NCBI GenBank assembly: GCA_016280485.1
Contig: JAEEGU010000051.1
Location: 136,327-200,326 of the forward strand
Origin: Bacillota bacterium
Lineage (GTDB): Bacteria; Bacillota; Clostridia; Peptostreptococcales; Anaerovoracaceae
Length of the DNA: 64,000 nucleotides
Direction of reading: 5' to 3'
Part shown: positions 23,088 through 32,792 of the stretch, in pieces
Position numbering within the stretch: the first letter of the stretch is position 1
Layout of the letters: every line of letters starts with the position of its first letter
Made by a program: the position numbers and the translations under genes
The notes under the pieces: model-generated
Database searches by the model: none
What the model saw: the letters and a program-made list of their open reading frames with translations, nothing else
Told to the model about the DNA's origin: nothing

Positions 23088-25817
23088 TTATCCCTCCTCC
23101 CCTTCTGCCGGATTATTGATCCTGTCGATTATCTGATTGAGCAGTCTTTGTTCATTTCGCAGTACGGCCCTAAGAATGGCTCTCTTTTCAGCCGGAATGC
23201 TCGGATCGTTTTCCAGTGCAGCAAGTTTATTTGCGTAGTAGGCAGAGACGATTCCCTCCGGAGGCGTATCCGCAACAATATTTAGCTCAAGGATAGAGTT
23301 GGTTGCGTCAAGCGTATGCTCTCTGGACAACACAGCAAATGCAAACTCACGGAGGACGATGTTGGAATTGAAGTCCTTTTCGGTTTCGTGCTTCAGATAA
23401 TCAAAGTACGGTTTCGCAACAGCGTAGTAGAAGGCGTCGAACATTACGCCGTCGAAACGATCTCCCAACTCATTTCGAACTTCATTCCACTTGGCGGCGT
23501 ATGTATCGACCGATCTTGGCGTATCCGCAAATCGTGCTGCAATGTCCGGGACGGATCCGGCAAGGTAATTGTCGAGCATGAGATAAACATCATCTATGGT
23601 TGCGTTATAAGGGCCGAATACGGTTTTGCCATTGATGTCTTCATGTGCATCATAGCTGGGGTTATATCCCGCGGAATAATAGACCGAAACAGAGTTGCGG
23701 AAGTTCTCGGCATCCGGGTATTCCGGAGACGCGTAACCGTAGATCGTTCGATTTTCATATACCCAGGAGCCGACAGCAGCGTTATACTCATGCGTGGCCA
23801 GCGAGTTTCCTTCAATGGTATGTACGATACCGTTTTCGTAATATTCCACGATGCCTATATGATCCTGATCGTCTTCCCCGTCGTCGTTGTAGTAGATTAA
23901 ATCTCCAGGCTTGGGAATATAGGACGGATCCCGGTGCGTCAGGTTTTTCTTCTCAAAATAATTCCATGACGTAGGACACCACGCGGTAATAGGACCAAGC
24001 GCTTTCCCTTCTCCAAGAAAACCGCAGTGTTTCGCGCAAACCGAGACAAAGGCGCAGCACCAGGCCGCATTGGATGTCGACGGGGATCCGTAATACTCTG
24101 ACCATACATAGGTCCTTGCAAGCGCCTGGTTTTCGTGAAATGCTTCATAAATTCTTCTGGCTTCGGCTGCCATGGCCGCACCACCGCTGCTGTACACGCT
24201 GCCCCAGTCGCCGCTTAAACCGATGTTGTATTCCTTTGCGATGCACTGAATCGAGTCTCTCCAATACTCATATTGGTTTCCCTGTTGACGGGAGTATGTC
24301 GCTCCACGAGAATCCGTCCAGTTTGCGGCAAGCAAATTAGGATGTTCAGCGTTGGAAAAGTCCCTGTTATTCCCATTTTCATCTACGCTGTCGATATCTC
24401 CCCGCCAGAATCCAATAATGTTGGTAACGATATCATCCGGCGTCTTCTTATTGACGTCAATGTGAACTGCCGGGTGTATTATCAGGCAGGCATATGTGCG
24501 AGGCTCTTCCGGTTCAGTCGGCTCTTCCGGATTCTCTGGATCCTCCGGGTTTTCCGGATTCTCCGGCGTTTCCGGAGGTTCCGGCAAGTCTCTGTACTTT
24601 GTGTAGAGCCAAGATTCCGCCTCTGATATTTCAATGATGTCTACATCTACCGTAACATAAACACCTTCAAGAGAAACGATATCGTTTATGATACCGTGGG
24701 TGTCATAGGATTTAGACCCTGCTGTGGTTCGCCCTGTTGCCAGTATTTCCTCGTTATCGGGATCATTTTCGATAATTCTGTGCGCTGTTGCGTCCAGCAG
24801 GAGCTCCTCGTACAAATATTGCGGAAGAAAAGTTCCATGCCATTCTGCGACATGATCCCTGCCTGACTCCGGAAAAGCGAGGACTACATTACCAACTGCA
24901 ACCTGCATCGCGTCGTACTCCTCGGTAGGTACTGTTGGGCTGTTAAGTGTGGTGTCAAAAAACAAAGTGGACGCAATTCCGCTGTACAGACCAAGCCAAT
25001 GACGAAAATTATAGGATGTAATATCCTCTAATTGCTGATCTGTCTGCACGGAATATGCGCTCAGCAGCGCAAGAGCTTCATACTCAGAACAAGGTTGTCC
25101 GTCAGAAACAAGCTGCGGCGTATCCAGTAAATAGAAATATGCTTCGTCAGCTCCGGGAATATTCCAAATAAGTTCATCAATGTTATCCTCTAAACACATT
25201 GAAATCCAGAATGGCGAAGCCTCGTCCTCAAGCTGTTCAACTCTTCGATCAACACTTCTTTGGACCATGGCGATTCGCTTGCGCATCACCCGTTCCGCCT
25301 TTAGCTTGTCCTTGTAGTATTCCATCTCAGCTTCAATATCTTCGTCACTCATGCCGTCGCCGAGAGACGCAGACTCGCCGCCAATTTCAATAAAATTCCC
25401 TTCGTGCAGTCTTTCTCGAATCGCGTTGATTTCTTCGTCGTCGCTGCTTAACGCATCGTCAATCAAATGATATCCGACATGCAGCCAACCAATCGTCAGA
25501 TCATAGTCGATGTTGCCGTACGAGTCATTGTTTTCGACAATATAATCCAGGCATTCCTTCAGGAATCCTAAAATGGCCATGCCGATCGCCATGAGGCACA
25601 TAACGATAATCAGAAACGGAGAAAGAACCGCTACGGACGCCGTCAACAGCTTTTTCCCGCCGTCTTCCTTCGTCTCTTTTATCGCCTTGGCTGCCTGCTT
25701 TTTCTTGCCTGCCAATTTGGTGGGGATCAATCCCTTGCCAAAAAACTTGGAGGCAATTTTACCAACAGTTTTACCAACCTCAAGACCTTGATCTACGATA
25801 TTGTCATTATCGTTCAT
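23088..25817 (-). CDS. Transfer-associated CHAP-domain cell-wall hydrolase (VirB1 role)
   Basis: A 909-residue protein. A basic N-terminus is followed by one strong membrane segment (VLSPFLIIVMCLMAIGMAIL). An extracellular helical region comes next, then a Pro/Glu/Asn linker (ETPENPENPEDPENPEEP, ~420) and a CHAP amidase domain with AAWCCAFVSVC (Cys ~586) and DHIGIVEYY (His ~653). A C-terminal ~200-residue helical region follows. It would open peptidoglycan for the transfer apparatus. The start is uncertain: ATG at 25817 or TTG at 25823, both without a good ribosome binding site. Confidence 0.8.
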   Translation of the reverse strand: MNDNDNIVDQGLEVGKTVGKIASKFFGKGLIPTKLAGKKKQAAKAIKETKEDGGKKLLTASVAVLSPFLIIVMCLMAIGMAILGFLKECLDYIVENNDSYGNIDYDLTIGWLHVGYHLIDDALSSDDEEINAIRERLHEGNFIEIGGESASLGDGMSDEDIEAEMEYYKDKLKAERVMRKRIAMVQRSVDRRVEQLEDEASPFWISMCLEDNIDELIWNIPGADEAYFYLLDTPQLVSDGQPCSEYEALALLSAYSVQTDQQLEDITSYNFRHWLGLYSGIASTLFFDTTLNSPTVPTEEYDAMQVAVGNVVLAFPESGRDHVAEWHGTFLPQYLYEELLLDATAHRIIENDPDNEEILATGRTTAGSKSYDTHGIINDIVSLEGVYVTVDVDIIEISEAESWLYTKYRDLPEPPETPENPENPEDPENPEEPTEPEEPRTYACLIIHPAVHIDVNKKTPDDIVTNIIGFWRGDIDSVDENGNNRDFSNAEHPNLLAANWTDSRGATYSRQQGNQYEYWRDSIQCIAKEYNIGLSGDWGSVYSSGGAAMAAEARRIYEAFHENQALARTYVWSEYYGSPSTSNAAWCCAFVSVCAKHCGFLGEGKALGPITAWCPTSWNYFEKKNLTHRDPSYIPKPGDLIYYNDDGEDDQDHIGIVEYYENGIVHTIEGNSLATHEYNAAVGSWVYENRTIYGYASPEYPDAENFRNSVSVYYSAGYNPSYDAHEDINGKTVFGPYNATIDDVYLMLDNYLAGSVPDIAARFADTPRSVDTYAAKWNEVRNELGDRFDGVMFDAFYYAVAKPYFDYLKHETEKDFNSNIVLREFAFAVLSREHTLDATNSILELNIVADTPPEGIVSAYYANKLAALENDPSIPAEKRAILRAVLRNEQRLLNQIIDRINNPAEGEEG

Positions 25818-25903
25818 TACCAACTGAGCAGGGTTCTACCGCGCTGGAATACGCAGTTCCCTGTACCCTCCTTTCTTCCGACGTTGGGAGAAATGCAGGC
25901 CGT

Positions 25904-25928
25904 AAGCCCACCCCGAAGGAGTGGGCTT
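25904..25928. terminator. Intercistronic hairpin between virB6 and CHAP genes
   Basis: Stem AAGCCCAC / GTGGGCTT (extendable) closed by CCCGAAGG, with a TTCG-type tetraloop on the minus strand. There is no long T-run on the minus strand. It probably tunes expression or protects mRNA ends within the operon. Confidence 0.5.
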
Positions 25929-25935
25929 TATAATA

Positions 25936-27867
25936 TCAGAATTCTTTCTCCGTACCGTTTTTCTGGCGGGCCGAACTATCTTTTCTGGGGGCCGGACCTC
26001 CGCCGGATCTCTGAGCCGGCCCACTCTTTTGATAGGTTGGTGCAGAGGATGCCGGAGTAGAATATACTGGGGATGATTGTGTTCGCTGATGATTTGTGGG
26101 CGGCGAAGGATTGCGATCAACAGCGGGAGGCTGTTCCGGCAGCTTGCCGCGGCTATAATATGTCGTGTCCCCCCGTGAGGTCATAACTTCCTTTGCTCTC
26201 GGTATAGGCGTAGACTGAATCGTCCTTACGGGAGTATCACCGGAATGATCCGTAACCTCCGTAACCTCGGCCAGCTTGCCGTAAGCATTAGTCCATCCGC
26301 TCAAATGAACCGCGCCATCTGAATCAACAGTCCTTGCGGCAAAGCTGGCTGCGTATTCGTTTTTCCCTCCGTCCGAAGACAAGGGTTCTCCGATGCTGAG
26401 CGAGGCTCCTGTGATGTTTTCCCCGTCAAATTTATCGTCAAAAGCGTTCTGGCCCACGTATCCTGCCCACATGGAGGAGGCAACGTCGCCGGATAGCTCG
26501 GCGCCGCCGCTCGCGGCAAGCTCCGACATGGTATCTTTCGCAAGATTTGGATTTCTATCGAGCGCCGAGGCTACCGTCTTCTGGTACTTTTCATATACCC
26601 CGCTTGAAGCACTGTTTTTCAGAGCTTCTCCTGTACGAATCGCGTTCGCCAAGCTGTGCGACGTTACCGTACCGTCCTTCACGCTCTTATTTAGCATCCG
26701 TGCCTGATCGTTCATCCTTTGAGTCGCCTGGGCTTCATTGATCGTCCCTGGACGCTTTGAGGGGTTAATACTGACAGATGCTTCTCCGCCATTTTTGAGG
26801 CCGCTTACAACACCCTTCCAGGCAGAGGAGCCGCGGCCTGAACCGCTTTCTCTGGCGTTTTTATATCCTGCAACCCCGCCGATAAACGCCTGCGCCACAG
26901 GAGAAGAACGCTTGGGATCCAGGAATCTGCTGGCCACACCTGCGTTTCCGCCCTTGCCGCCGGACAGTTTGTTCTTTGCCATCATCAATCCGCCAGCCGT
27001 GGCAGCGAGAGAATCCAGAATAGACGCACCGCCCATGCCGGCAGCATTCAGGTTGAGCTGCTGCAGATAGTTGTCCATCCTCTTAATAATCTTGATAAGG
27101 CCATAGGCATAAATGAGTGACTTAAATGGACTTATAGCCGGATTTCCCAATACGTCAAAGAACATAACTGTACCCCAAATGCTCAAAATCATCAGGACGC
27201 ACTGGGCGATAAACATAGAAATCCACTTTTTCAGGATTTGCGAAGAGGCGTCAGAAGTCATTGTCGCCCAAGCAAGCGGTGAGGAGAAAATCAGCAGACA
27301 AAGCATGATATATCTCTCGATGATCTCCAGCATCATTTTGATGAACTGCACAATGATACAGGTCAGCGCAATAAGAGTGATGAACAAGGCTGCTCCGGCC
27401 GAGAAGGTGATGCCTCCGACAATTCCCTCGACCGCGATTGTGCCGAATCTGTCTACGAAATTGTTACCGACACCTTCCATTATTTCGCCGATAGATACTG
27501 TTGCTTCACTTGATATCGCGGCGAAATCTATAAAGATGCCTCTTGTAATATCGAAAACAAAATTCAGGATATAGTTGCCGAAGAAGATCAGAAAAATAGC
27601 AAAAAATGCCCTGATAGCGATCGTTGTCGGGTGCTCCGTCGTCCTGGCAAGCGGTCCTACATAGAATTTCATGATTTGAATGATAGCTATGGCAAGGACT
27701 AAGCCGACGCCAATCGCCTGAAACATTCCGTAGAAAGTTTTGGCGACAGGAAAATCTACGACGAATTGCCCTAAGTCAAAATCTATAACGCCGGCAAACA
27801 GCGCAAACGCATCGACCAAAAGATCTTTGGCCAATGACGTAAAGAATTCGAGAATCAGCGTTAACAA
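25936..27867 (-). CDS. VirB6/TrbL-type polytopic channel protein
   Basis: A 643-residue protein with about seven hydrophobic segments within residues ~1-300, including IGVGLVLAIAIIQIM, AFFAIFLIFFGNYIL and LFITLIALTCIIVQF. A hydrophilic Gly/Ser-rich C-terminal half follows (GGKGGNAG and on). This is the layout of VirB6/TrbL channel components of Firmicutes conjugation systems. It starts with TTG behind GGAAGGAGG, 28 bp after the upstream pilin-like gene. Confidence 0.8.
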   Translation of the reverse strand: MLTLILEFFTSLAKDLLVDAFALFAGVIDFDLGQFVVDFPVAKTFYGMFQAIGVGLVLAIAIIQIMKFYVGPLARTTEHPTTIAIRAFFAIFLIFFGNYILNFVFDITRGIFIDFAAISSEATVSIGEIMEGVGNNFVDRFGTIAVEGIVGGITFSAGAALFITLIALTCIIVQFIKMMLEIIERYIMLCLLIFSSPLAWATMTSDASSQILKKWISMFIAQCVLMILSIWGTVMFFDVLGNPAISPFKSLIYAYGLIKIIKRMDNYLQQLNLNAAGMGGASILDSLAATAGGLMMAKNKLSGGKGGNAGVASRFLDPKRSSPVAQAFIGGVAGYKNARESGSGRGSSAWKGVVSGLKNGGEASVSINPSKRPGTINEAQATQRMNDQARMLNKSVKDGTVTSHSLANAIRTGEALKNSASSGVYEKYQKTVASALDRNPNLAKDTMSELAASGGAELSGDVASSMWAGYVGQNAFDDKFDGENITGASLSIGEPLSSDGGKNEYAASFAARTVDSDGAVHLSGWTNAYGKLAEVTEVTDHSGDTPVRTIQSTPIPRAKEVMTSRGDTTYYSRGKLPEQPPAVDRNPSPPTNHQRTQSSPVYSTPASSAPTYQKSGPAQRSGGGPAPRKDSSARQKNGTEKEF

Positions 27868-27895
27868 GTGTCAGTCCTCCTTCCCTATGGAGTTA

Positions 27896-28603
27896 TCAGT
27901 ATATGAACGGTTCGGTATTGGAAGGAATGTTTGCGGGATCCCATCCGTGTTCGTGGAACATTACATAGCCAATCTTGATAACAGTGGGAAGCAGGAAAAA
28001 AACAGCCAATGCAATTACCGTTATTTTGATCACGGTTTTACCCTTTTCAATTTGCTGCTCCAAATTTTTCTGGGATAGGATGTCCATTCCAAAGAAGCAG
28101 GCGCCGCCGTAAGCGATTGACACAACCGCAAGAGCAGGCACGATTTTATTCGCGTAGCTATAAAACTTGTCTATTTTTTCCGCAAGATGCGGTACGGCGG
28201 CAAATATACCACTCATTTGCCCATTGTTATACCCCAGTCTCGCAAAGGGAACCTTCGCTGCTATAATGATCAATCCAGCGAGCCAAATAATCAAAAGGCC
28301 GCCAAACGTATACATCAGAATTCGCTTAGCTCTCTCGGCACCCTTATCGCCTCCAAGAAGCATGGTTAAACCCGCAGAGGCGACACAAACGATTGCAACA
28401 GCGATGCTGACCTTCAAAAGCGTTGAGTATAAAGTTTTAAGCGCTTTTTCAAAGTATGTAATAAATTCGTTTTCATCAGCATTTACCTGCCCGTTGAGAA
28501 GGACAAAAAAGGCAATAACGCCAAAAGTAAGCAGGTAGAACAGACAATATTGCTTTGCCCTTCTTTGCCGTCCGGCTATGAGTACCGAGTTGATGTTGCT
28601 CAT
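27896..28603 (-). CDS. VirB2-like membrane protein with two pilin-type hairpins
   Basis: A 235-residue protein with four or more membrane segments. The segment ALKTLYSTLLKVSIAVAIVC then GLTMLLGGDKGAERAKRILM closely parallels the 133-residue pilin-like protein encoded just upstream (GFVLLGGGDRAPEKAKGIAI), so this looks like an enlarged relative of the pilin. ATG at 28603 behind GGGAGG. Probably a pilus or channel component of the secretion system. Confidence 0.65.
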   Translation of the reverse strand: MSNINSVLIAGRQRRAKQYCLFYLLTFGVIAFFVLLNGQVNADENEFITYFEKALKTLYSTLLKVSIAVAIVCVASAGLTMLLGGDKGAERAKRILMYTFGGLLIIWLAGLIIIAAKVPFARLGYNNGQMSGIFAAVPHLAEKIDKFYSYANKIVPALAVVSIAYGGACFFGMDILSQKNLEQQIEKGKTVIKITVIALAVFFLLPTVIKIGYVMFHEHGWDPANIPSNTEPFIY

Positions 28604-28636
28604 GGGTATCCTCCCTTCATTCGTAATACGCCCCAT

Positions 28637-28660
28637 GCCCCCAGCCCGAAGGCTGGGGGC
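28637..28660. terminator. Very stable hairpin between pilin genes
   Basis: A perfect 10-bp stem GCCCCCAGCC / GGCTGGGGGC with a CGAA loop (TTCG on the minus strand) and no T-run. It is placed to raise the amount of the upstream pilin mRNA relative to downstream genes, as 3'-stabilising hairpins do. Confidence 0.5.
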
Positions 28661-28675
28661 TAAAGGTGCAGCTCC

Positions 28676-29077
28676 TTATTCAGGCCAGTTGTTTGTTCCA
28701 TAACCCTCAATGATGCCCTTGACGCCCTGAATGATCAGCGGAGCGAGGAAAATAATGGCCAAGCCAATGGCACCGCGGATCGCAATGCCTTTTGCCTTTT
28801 CTGGCGCACGGTCGCCGCCGCCGAGAAGGACGAAGCCGGCCCAAACGATTGTTACAATGGCGACAGGAATTGCAATCTTCGTTGCGATCCCGTACATATC
28901 CTTGAGCGAGGTGGACACGGCAGACCCGATCTCGTTCGCCGCGCCGGAATCGCCGCCGGGAGCGTCGGAAGCAAACACGACCGAGGAACACATCAGACTG
29001 CAAATCATGAAGGTCAGAAGGAAGACAGCGAGGACCAGTCGAGCCTGGTCGGATTTGGTTTTGTAGAGTGTTTTCAT
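28676..29077 (-). CDS. VirB2/TrbC-like pilin subunit
   Basis: A 133-residue protein. A signal-type hydrophobic N-terminus (LVLAVFLLTFMICSLMC, ending near VFASDA) is followed by two membrane helices (IAIPVAIVTIVWAGFVLL and GAIGLAIIFLAPLIIQGV) joined by the polar loop GGGDRAPEKAKG. This is the standard VirB2/TrbC pilin plan and size. ATG behind GAGGAGAAA. First transfer gene after the ParMR pair. Confidence 0.75.
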   Translation of the reverse strand: MKTLYKTKSDQARLVLAVFLLTFMICSLMCSSVVFASDAPGGDSGAANEIGSAVSTSLKDMYGIATKIAIPVAIVTIVWAGFVLLGGGDRAPEKAKGIAIRGAIGLAIIFLAPLIIQGVKGIIEGYGTNNWPE

Positions 29078-29097
29078 GAAAGTTTCTCCTCTCTTTT

Positions 29098-29520
29098 TTA
29101 GATTCCAAAAACTTGAAGGGAATCAAGCATATCTCCATCGACTTCAACGACTCTTTCCGGCTGGGGCGAGCTGGTGGAATTGGCCGTTTTTGTCGCAGGA
29201 TACTGGATTGTGGGTTGAATTACGGTAATCGTTGGCTTCTTTACGGATCCCTTGGGCCTTCCGCGCTTTTTCCCGGTTGGCGCCTTTTCCGTTCTGGTTC
29301 CGCCGCTGGAGTTGATAGGACCCGCAGCGGAAAGAATTCGCTGCGCAATCATATCTGCAAGTTTCTCGTGATTCGCCTTGAGTAAGATACATTCTGTGAA
29401 GAATGCCGTGATTTGCCGGGGTTTCGTTTTATCCAGGAAGTAATTGTATGCTGCCGCTTGATCCGGGTCGTCCAGATTAAAAGTCAGATGCACTCCGACT
29501 TTGCTGTTACTGCTGGCCAT
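29098..29520 (-). CDS. parR: ParR-like centromere-binding adaptor
   Basis: A 140-residue protein. The N-terminal ~70 residues fit a small DNA-binding domain (VGVHLTFNLDDPDQAAAYNY, then TAFFTECILLKA). A basic AT-hook-like KKRGRPKGSVKK (~83-95) and a flexible tail ending in an acidic/hydrophobic segment follow. Overlapping the 3' end of a ParM-type actin gene by 14 bp identifies it as the partner linking the centromere to ParM filaments. No distinct repeat array is seen next to this pair. Confidence 0.65.
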   Translation of the reverse strand: MASSNSKVGVHLTFNLDDPDQAAAYNYFLDKTKPRQITAFFTECILLKANHEKLADMIAQRILSAAGPINSSGGTRTEKAPTGKKRGRPKGSVKKPTITVIQPTIQYPATKTANSTSSPQPERVVEVDGDMLDSLQVFGI

Positions 29521-30460
29521 TTTCGCGCCTCAATATGGCGGCGTAAAGCGCCTCATATCCCTTGGCGTTTGCTTTGGGATCCGGAATAAACTCAGGATCC
29601 ACGATCCGGCCGCAGGCTTGAATGTAAGGCGCCAGCCTTGCAGCACCGCCACCGACAAAAATGGCTTTGTTGGTGGACAGGTCGATGCCAAGCTCAAACA
29701 GTTTGGAGACAATGCTGTTGACCCGGTTTTGTGCTTCAGCGGTAACATAGGGCAGGAGGTTCGTGCTGCTGTTCAATTCGCGGTTGGTTTCCAGCATTTG
29801 ATCAATCTGGTCTTCCGAAACGATCTGTCCGGTTCCGGATTGAATTGCCTGGGCCGCGTCATTGAACAGGTGGATCATTCCGGCGTCCAGAGACCTGCAC
29901 ATCTTCGGATCCAAACGCCCGCTGTTCAGCTCGACTACGTCGGTCGTGTAACCGCCGATGTCAACGATAAAGCACTTGCGGTAGTTTTTGATCCGGGAAA
30001 ACTCCGGCACGATCGCCGAGAACCCCTGGGGAAATACCTTTACGTCCTGGATATAGATTTGGTAGTCGATGTTCCGGTTGGAAAAATCAACCTGGCCGCG
30101 TTTGAAATATGCGGCAAAACGGTCTTGCAGCCGTGCGACGTCTCTGGGAGGCAGGCCGACAGCAAGCACAATCGGAACCCGGACACTCGTTGCGTCAATC
30201 CCCCTCGTTTTCAGCTCACGCAGAATTGCGAACAGGGAAAGAACGAAGTACCCCTCCGAGTCAGTTTTATCAGTCGCATAATTGACTCTATGGGTTGTCA
30301 GAGCGTAGCGTCGGCCGTTGTATGTCAGACTCTCCGTGAACATGGAGTTGCCAGTCTGCACCTCTTCAACGCCGGCTACGAATACATGATTAGCGGTTTT
30401 GATGCAGCGATTGCCGGTATCAATGCCGATAATCAGTGGGGCAGGATTGATGTAGGTCAA
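29507..30460 (-). CDS. parM: ParM/StbA-type actin-like partition ATPase
   Basis: A 317-residue protein with the actin-fold motifs: IIGIDTGNRCIKTAN (phosphate 1), KCFIVDIGGYTTDVVEL (phosphate 2), and KAIFVGGGAARLAPYI (adenosine region). Such filaments push plasmid copies apart. It starts with TTG at 30460 behind AAGAAGG. It lies between primase and ParR on the same strand. Together with the ParA pair at 35992-37025 this gives the element two partition systems. Confidence 0.85.
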   Translation of the reverse strand: MTYINPAPLIIGIDTGNRCIKTANHVFVAGVEEVQTGNSMFTESLTYNGRRYALTTHRVNYATDKTDSEGYFVLSLFAILRELKTRGIDATSVRVPIVLAVGLPPRDVARLQDRFAAYFKRGQVDFSNRNIDYQIYIQDVKVFPQGFSAIVPEFSRIKNYRKCFIVDIGGYTTDVVELNSGRLDPKMCRSLDAGMIHLFNDAAQAIQSGTGQIVSEDQIDQMLETNRELNSSTNLLPYVTAEAQNRVNSIVSKLFELGIDLSTNKAIFVGGGAARLAPYIQACGRIVDPEFIPDPKANAKGYEALYAAILRRENGQQ

Positions 30461-30536
30461 AGAACATACCTTCTTTCATGTGAATGTTGGCGCGCACACC
30501 ACAGGGGGCTTCTCCTCCAGGGAGAAGAAGTCCGCT

Positions 30537-31910
30537 CTAATGTGACCGAATATAGTAAAGCCAATCGTCGTAACCCTTCGAGCGTGAGGGCCAGTAATTA
30601 GACTTTTCTGTATGTTGGATACCTGCTTCCTCCAGCGCAACGCACAGGGCGCACAGGTAGGTAAACGGGTTGCCGGTTTTCTTCGGCAGCGGAACTTGAT
30701 TGACGATCGCAAGATCCTTGAGCTCCTGCAGCTTTTTGATAGCGGTTTCGTCGTCCCAGACCATTGCAGGAAATTCGAAGCCGTTTGCCGCCATGAGTTC
30801 TCTCAATGCGAGAGATCCAGCCCGAACATTCAAGTTTGTGATCCGATCCATATCCAGGCAGTTGTAAATCGTCCGGACACCGTTTGCCTTCAGCCAATCA
30901 AGAACTGGTTTAAGACAAGCGGTGACATTAACTCCCTGGATTGCGAGGACTAAAACAGGCTCCTTCGAGAGCGCGGCAATAACGTCCGCTTTCAATGGGC
31001 CCTCGGTCAGCATGATGCGGGTGGAGCAGGTCAGGTCCCCCCCTACCCTGCTGCTGCTGACCACATGACATTTCGATATGCCGTCCTGAACGCTTCCAGG
31101 CAGCATCTTGTTCGATAATGTCATGTACCGAAGGCCACTCCCCTGTCTTCTTACCTGAAAACAGACGATTTGGCCTCGTTCATTTCTGGTTGGGATCAGA
31201 ATGCCCTTGACCAGGTAGAAACACCAGTGTTTTCCGACTTTGAAGAATCCCGGAATCCCAGTGAAATCATTGAATCCTTTTTCCTTCAGTGCTGCTACAG
31301 TCATTAACCCCAAAGCTATCGCCGACTTGGAAACCTTTACCGGCAAGTTCTGAATTGCGGCCTCTGTTTCCTTGGAAAACCTTGGATGCTGATAGGGACT
31401 GTCCGGTATCGACCGGTATTGATTTCTGTCAATAACGGCATCACTGAGGCCCCTGCTGCGAAGATGGTCCCGATGCTCTGGAGTCAGTTTGAATGGCTCC
31501 AGATCGAGAAGCGCATTGTACACCGCATTCTTTTCTTCGTCTGACGCCTGCCGGATCACCGGCGCGGCCGGAGTCGTTGAGCGAACGTGTCTCTGAGGTC
31601 CCGTCGGGGTGCTGCCCCCATACAACTCTTGCCGGAGTTGAGCAATGGTTTCTTTTGCTCGCGCACTCCCCTTTTGGTAAGATTCGTTGAATCGTACCAG
31701 GGAATAAAGTGCGACAGCGCCGCCCTTAGAATTACATTTCGGACATTTGAACGTATCTTTTTGGTAGTTTACGTTCAACGTGTACCCCTTGTGATTGCAG
31801 ATCGGGCATTTGAAATTTACGGAAGACGAAGTCGGTGCAATTTGCGATCCGGGCCTCGGGTCAAGCCCTAAGATACCGACGACGTCGAAAATCCTTATGG
31901 GCTCACCCAT
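30537..31910 (-). CDS. DnaG-like primase with zinc ribbon and TOPRIM-like domain
   Basis: A 457-residue protein. Residues ~34-60 form a zinc ribbon (FKCPICNHKGY, then TFKCPKCNSKGG), like the CHC2-type ribbon of DnaG. RIMLTEGPLKADVIAAL (~295-312) is a TOPRIM motif, followed by VLAIQGVN and YNCLDMDRITN, where metal-binding acidic residues are expected. It would prime the transferred strand or plasmid replication. The ATG at 31910 has a perfect AAAAAGGAGG upstream. Confidence 0.75.
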   Translation of the reverse strand: MGEPIRIFDVVGILGLDPRPGSQIAPTSSSVNFKCPICNHKGYTLNVNYQKDTFKCPKCNSKGGAVALYSLVRFNESYQKGSARAKETIAQLRQELYGGSTPTGPQRHVRSTTPAAPVIRQASDEEKNAVYNALLDLEPFKLTPEHRDHLRSRGLSDAVIDRNQYRSIPDSPYQHPRFSKETEAAIQNLPVKVSKSAIALGLMTVAALKEKGFNDFTGIPGFFKVGKHWCFYLVKGILIPTRNERGQIVCFQVRRQGSGLRYMTLSNKMLPGSVQDGISKCHVVSSSRVGGDLTCSTRIMLTEGPLKADVIAALSKEPVLVLAIQGVNVTACLKPVLDWLKANGVRTIYNCLDMDRITNLNVRAGSLALRELMAANGFEFPAMVWDDETAIKKLQELKDLAIVNQVPLPKKTGNPFTYLCALCVALEEAGIQHTEKSNYWPSRSKGYDDWLYYIRSH

Positions 31911-31955
31911 ATTCTCTTCCTCCTTTTTGTCGGGGCGGCAGAGCCGCCCCCGGAT

Positions 31956-32792
31956 TCAGCTTTCAAGAACCATGTTTGCCGCGGCAATCAGTCTGGGGAA
32001 TCTGCTCGCGGACCGATACTGGTTATTTGTCCTGTTGGTGATGTACAGAAGATAATTCATGTCGCAGGCCTTGATGTCCCCCAGTGTGCGCCCGGCATAC
32101 TTTCCATTCGGGAAAACCATGCGGAACGCATCATTGAGATTGGCCGGAGGATCCTTCCTCTGCGCTTCTGCCAACGCCGCAGCGATAATCGTCGGCACTC
32201 CAGTCTGGCCAGCATCCATCCCCGGAGCAGGCGGAGCGTTCTGATACGGCTTCACATTCGTCCATTCCGCTGACGCAGCCTGTAAAGGCGGCGTGACCGG
32301 AGAGCGGTTGACCTCGGTATCAGGCGACGGACCGGTAAAAGGAATAACCGGCGCGTCGGCGAAGCTATTTGGCCCGGCGCCGTCCAGGTCATTATCGTTC
32401 TGCGCATCCAGAATGTTGAAGCCTGCGTTGGCCAGTGCCCGTCCTATGGCGCTGGTTTCTGCAGTCTCAAAAGCGGAATCGTTCACGATTCCCTCCTTAA
32501 CCAAGGGCGAAGAACCATAACCCGTGGCAACCTCCTCTCCGTTAATTAAGACCGTTGCCTTAAAACGCTCAGTATAGAGAGTTCCGAGCGAGTCCGGATC
32601 CTGTACCCGGCTAAGGTATTCGGTATGCAGTCTTCCGTCACACTCATAGTGAGCGCAAAAACGACGGAACCACCGGATCCGGTCAGCTACCAGAAGGTAC
32701 TTCCCGGTTTTTCCATTCCTGTCTGTGACGTCGATCGGCGCAGGAGCCGGAACTTCGGACTCAGGCGGGAATGGTAATTTCGTTATTTCCAA
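31956..32792 (-). CDS. Probable single-strand annealing / recombination protein
   Basis: About 278 residues, starting at a TTG (32792) behind AAAGGAG and overlapping the stop of the gene before it by 10 bp. Residues ~100-130 contain FETAETSAIGRALANAGFN, like the conserved core of Rad52/Sak-type and related plasmid annealing proteins. The upstream part (YLLVADRIRWFRRFCAHYEC) fits the same fold. A Pro-rich linker leads to a C-terminal segment (GKYAGRTLGDIKACDMNYLLY). It may act on incoming single-stranded DNA. Confidence 0.6.
   Translation of the reverse strand: MEITKLPFPPESEVPAPAPIDVTDRNGKTGKYLLVADRIRWFRRFCAHYECDGRLHTEYLSRVQDPDSLGTLYTERFKATVLINGEEVATGYGSSPLVKEGIVNDSAFETAETSAIGRALANAGFNILDAQNDNDLDGAGPNSFADAPVIPFTGPSPDTEVNRSPVTPPLQAASAEWTNVKPYQNAPPAPGMDAGQTGVPTIIAAALAEAQRKDPPANLNDAFRMVFPNGKYAGRTLGDIKACDMNYLLYITNRTNNQYRSASRFPRLIAAANMVLES

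Noticed and set aside
16093..29077. A complete conjugation machine including relaxase
   Set aside because: VirB1, B2, B3, B4, B6 and D4 equivalents are visible, but no relaxase or VirB8-type gene could be recognised, so self-transfer cannot be claimed from this window alone.
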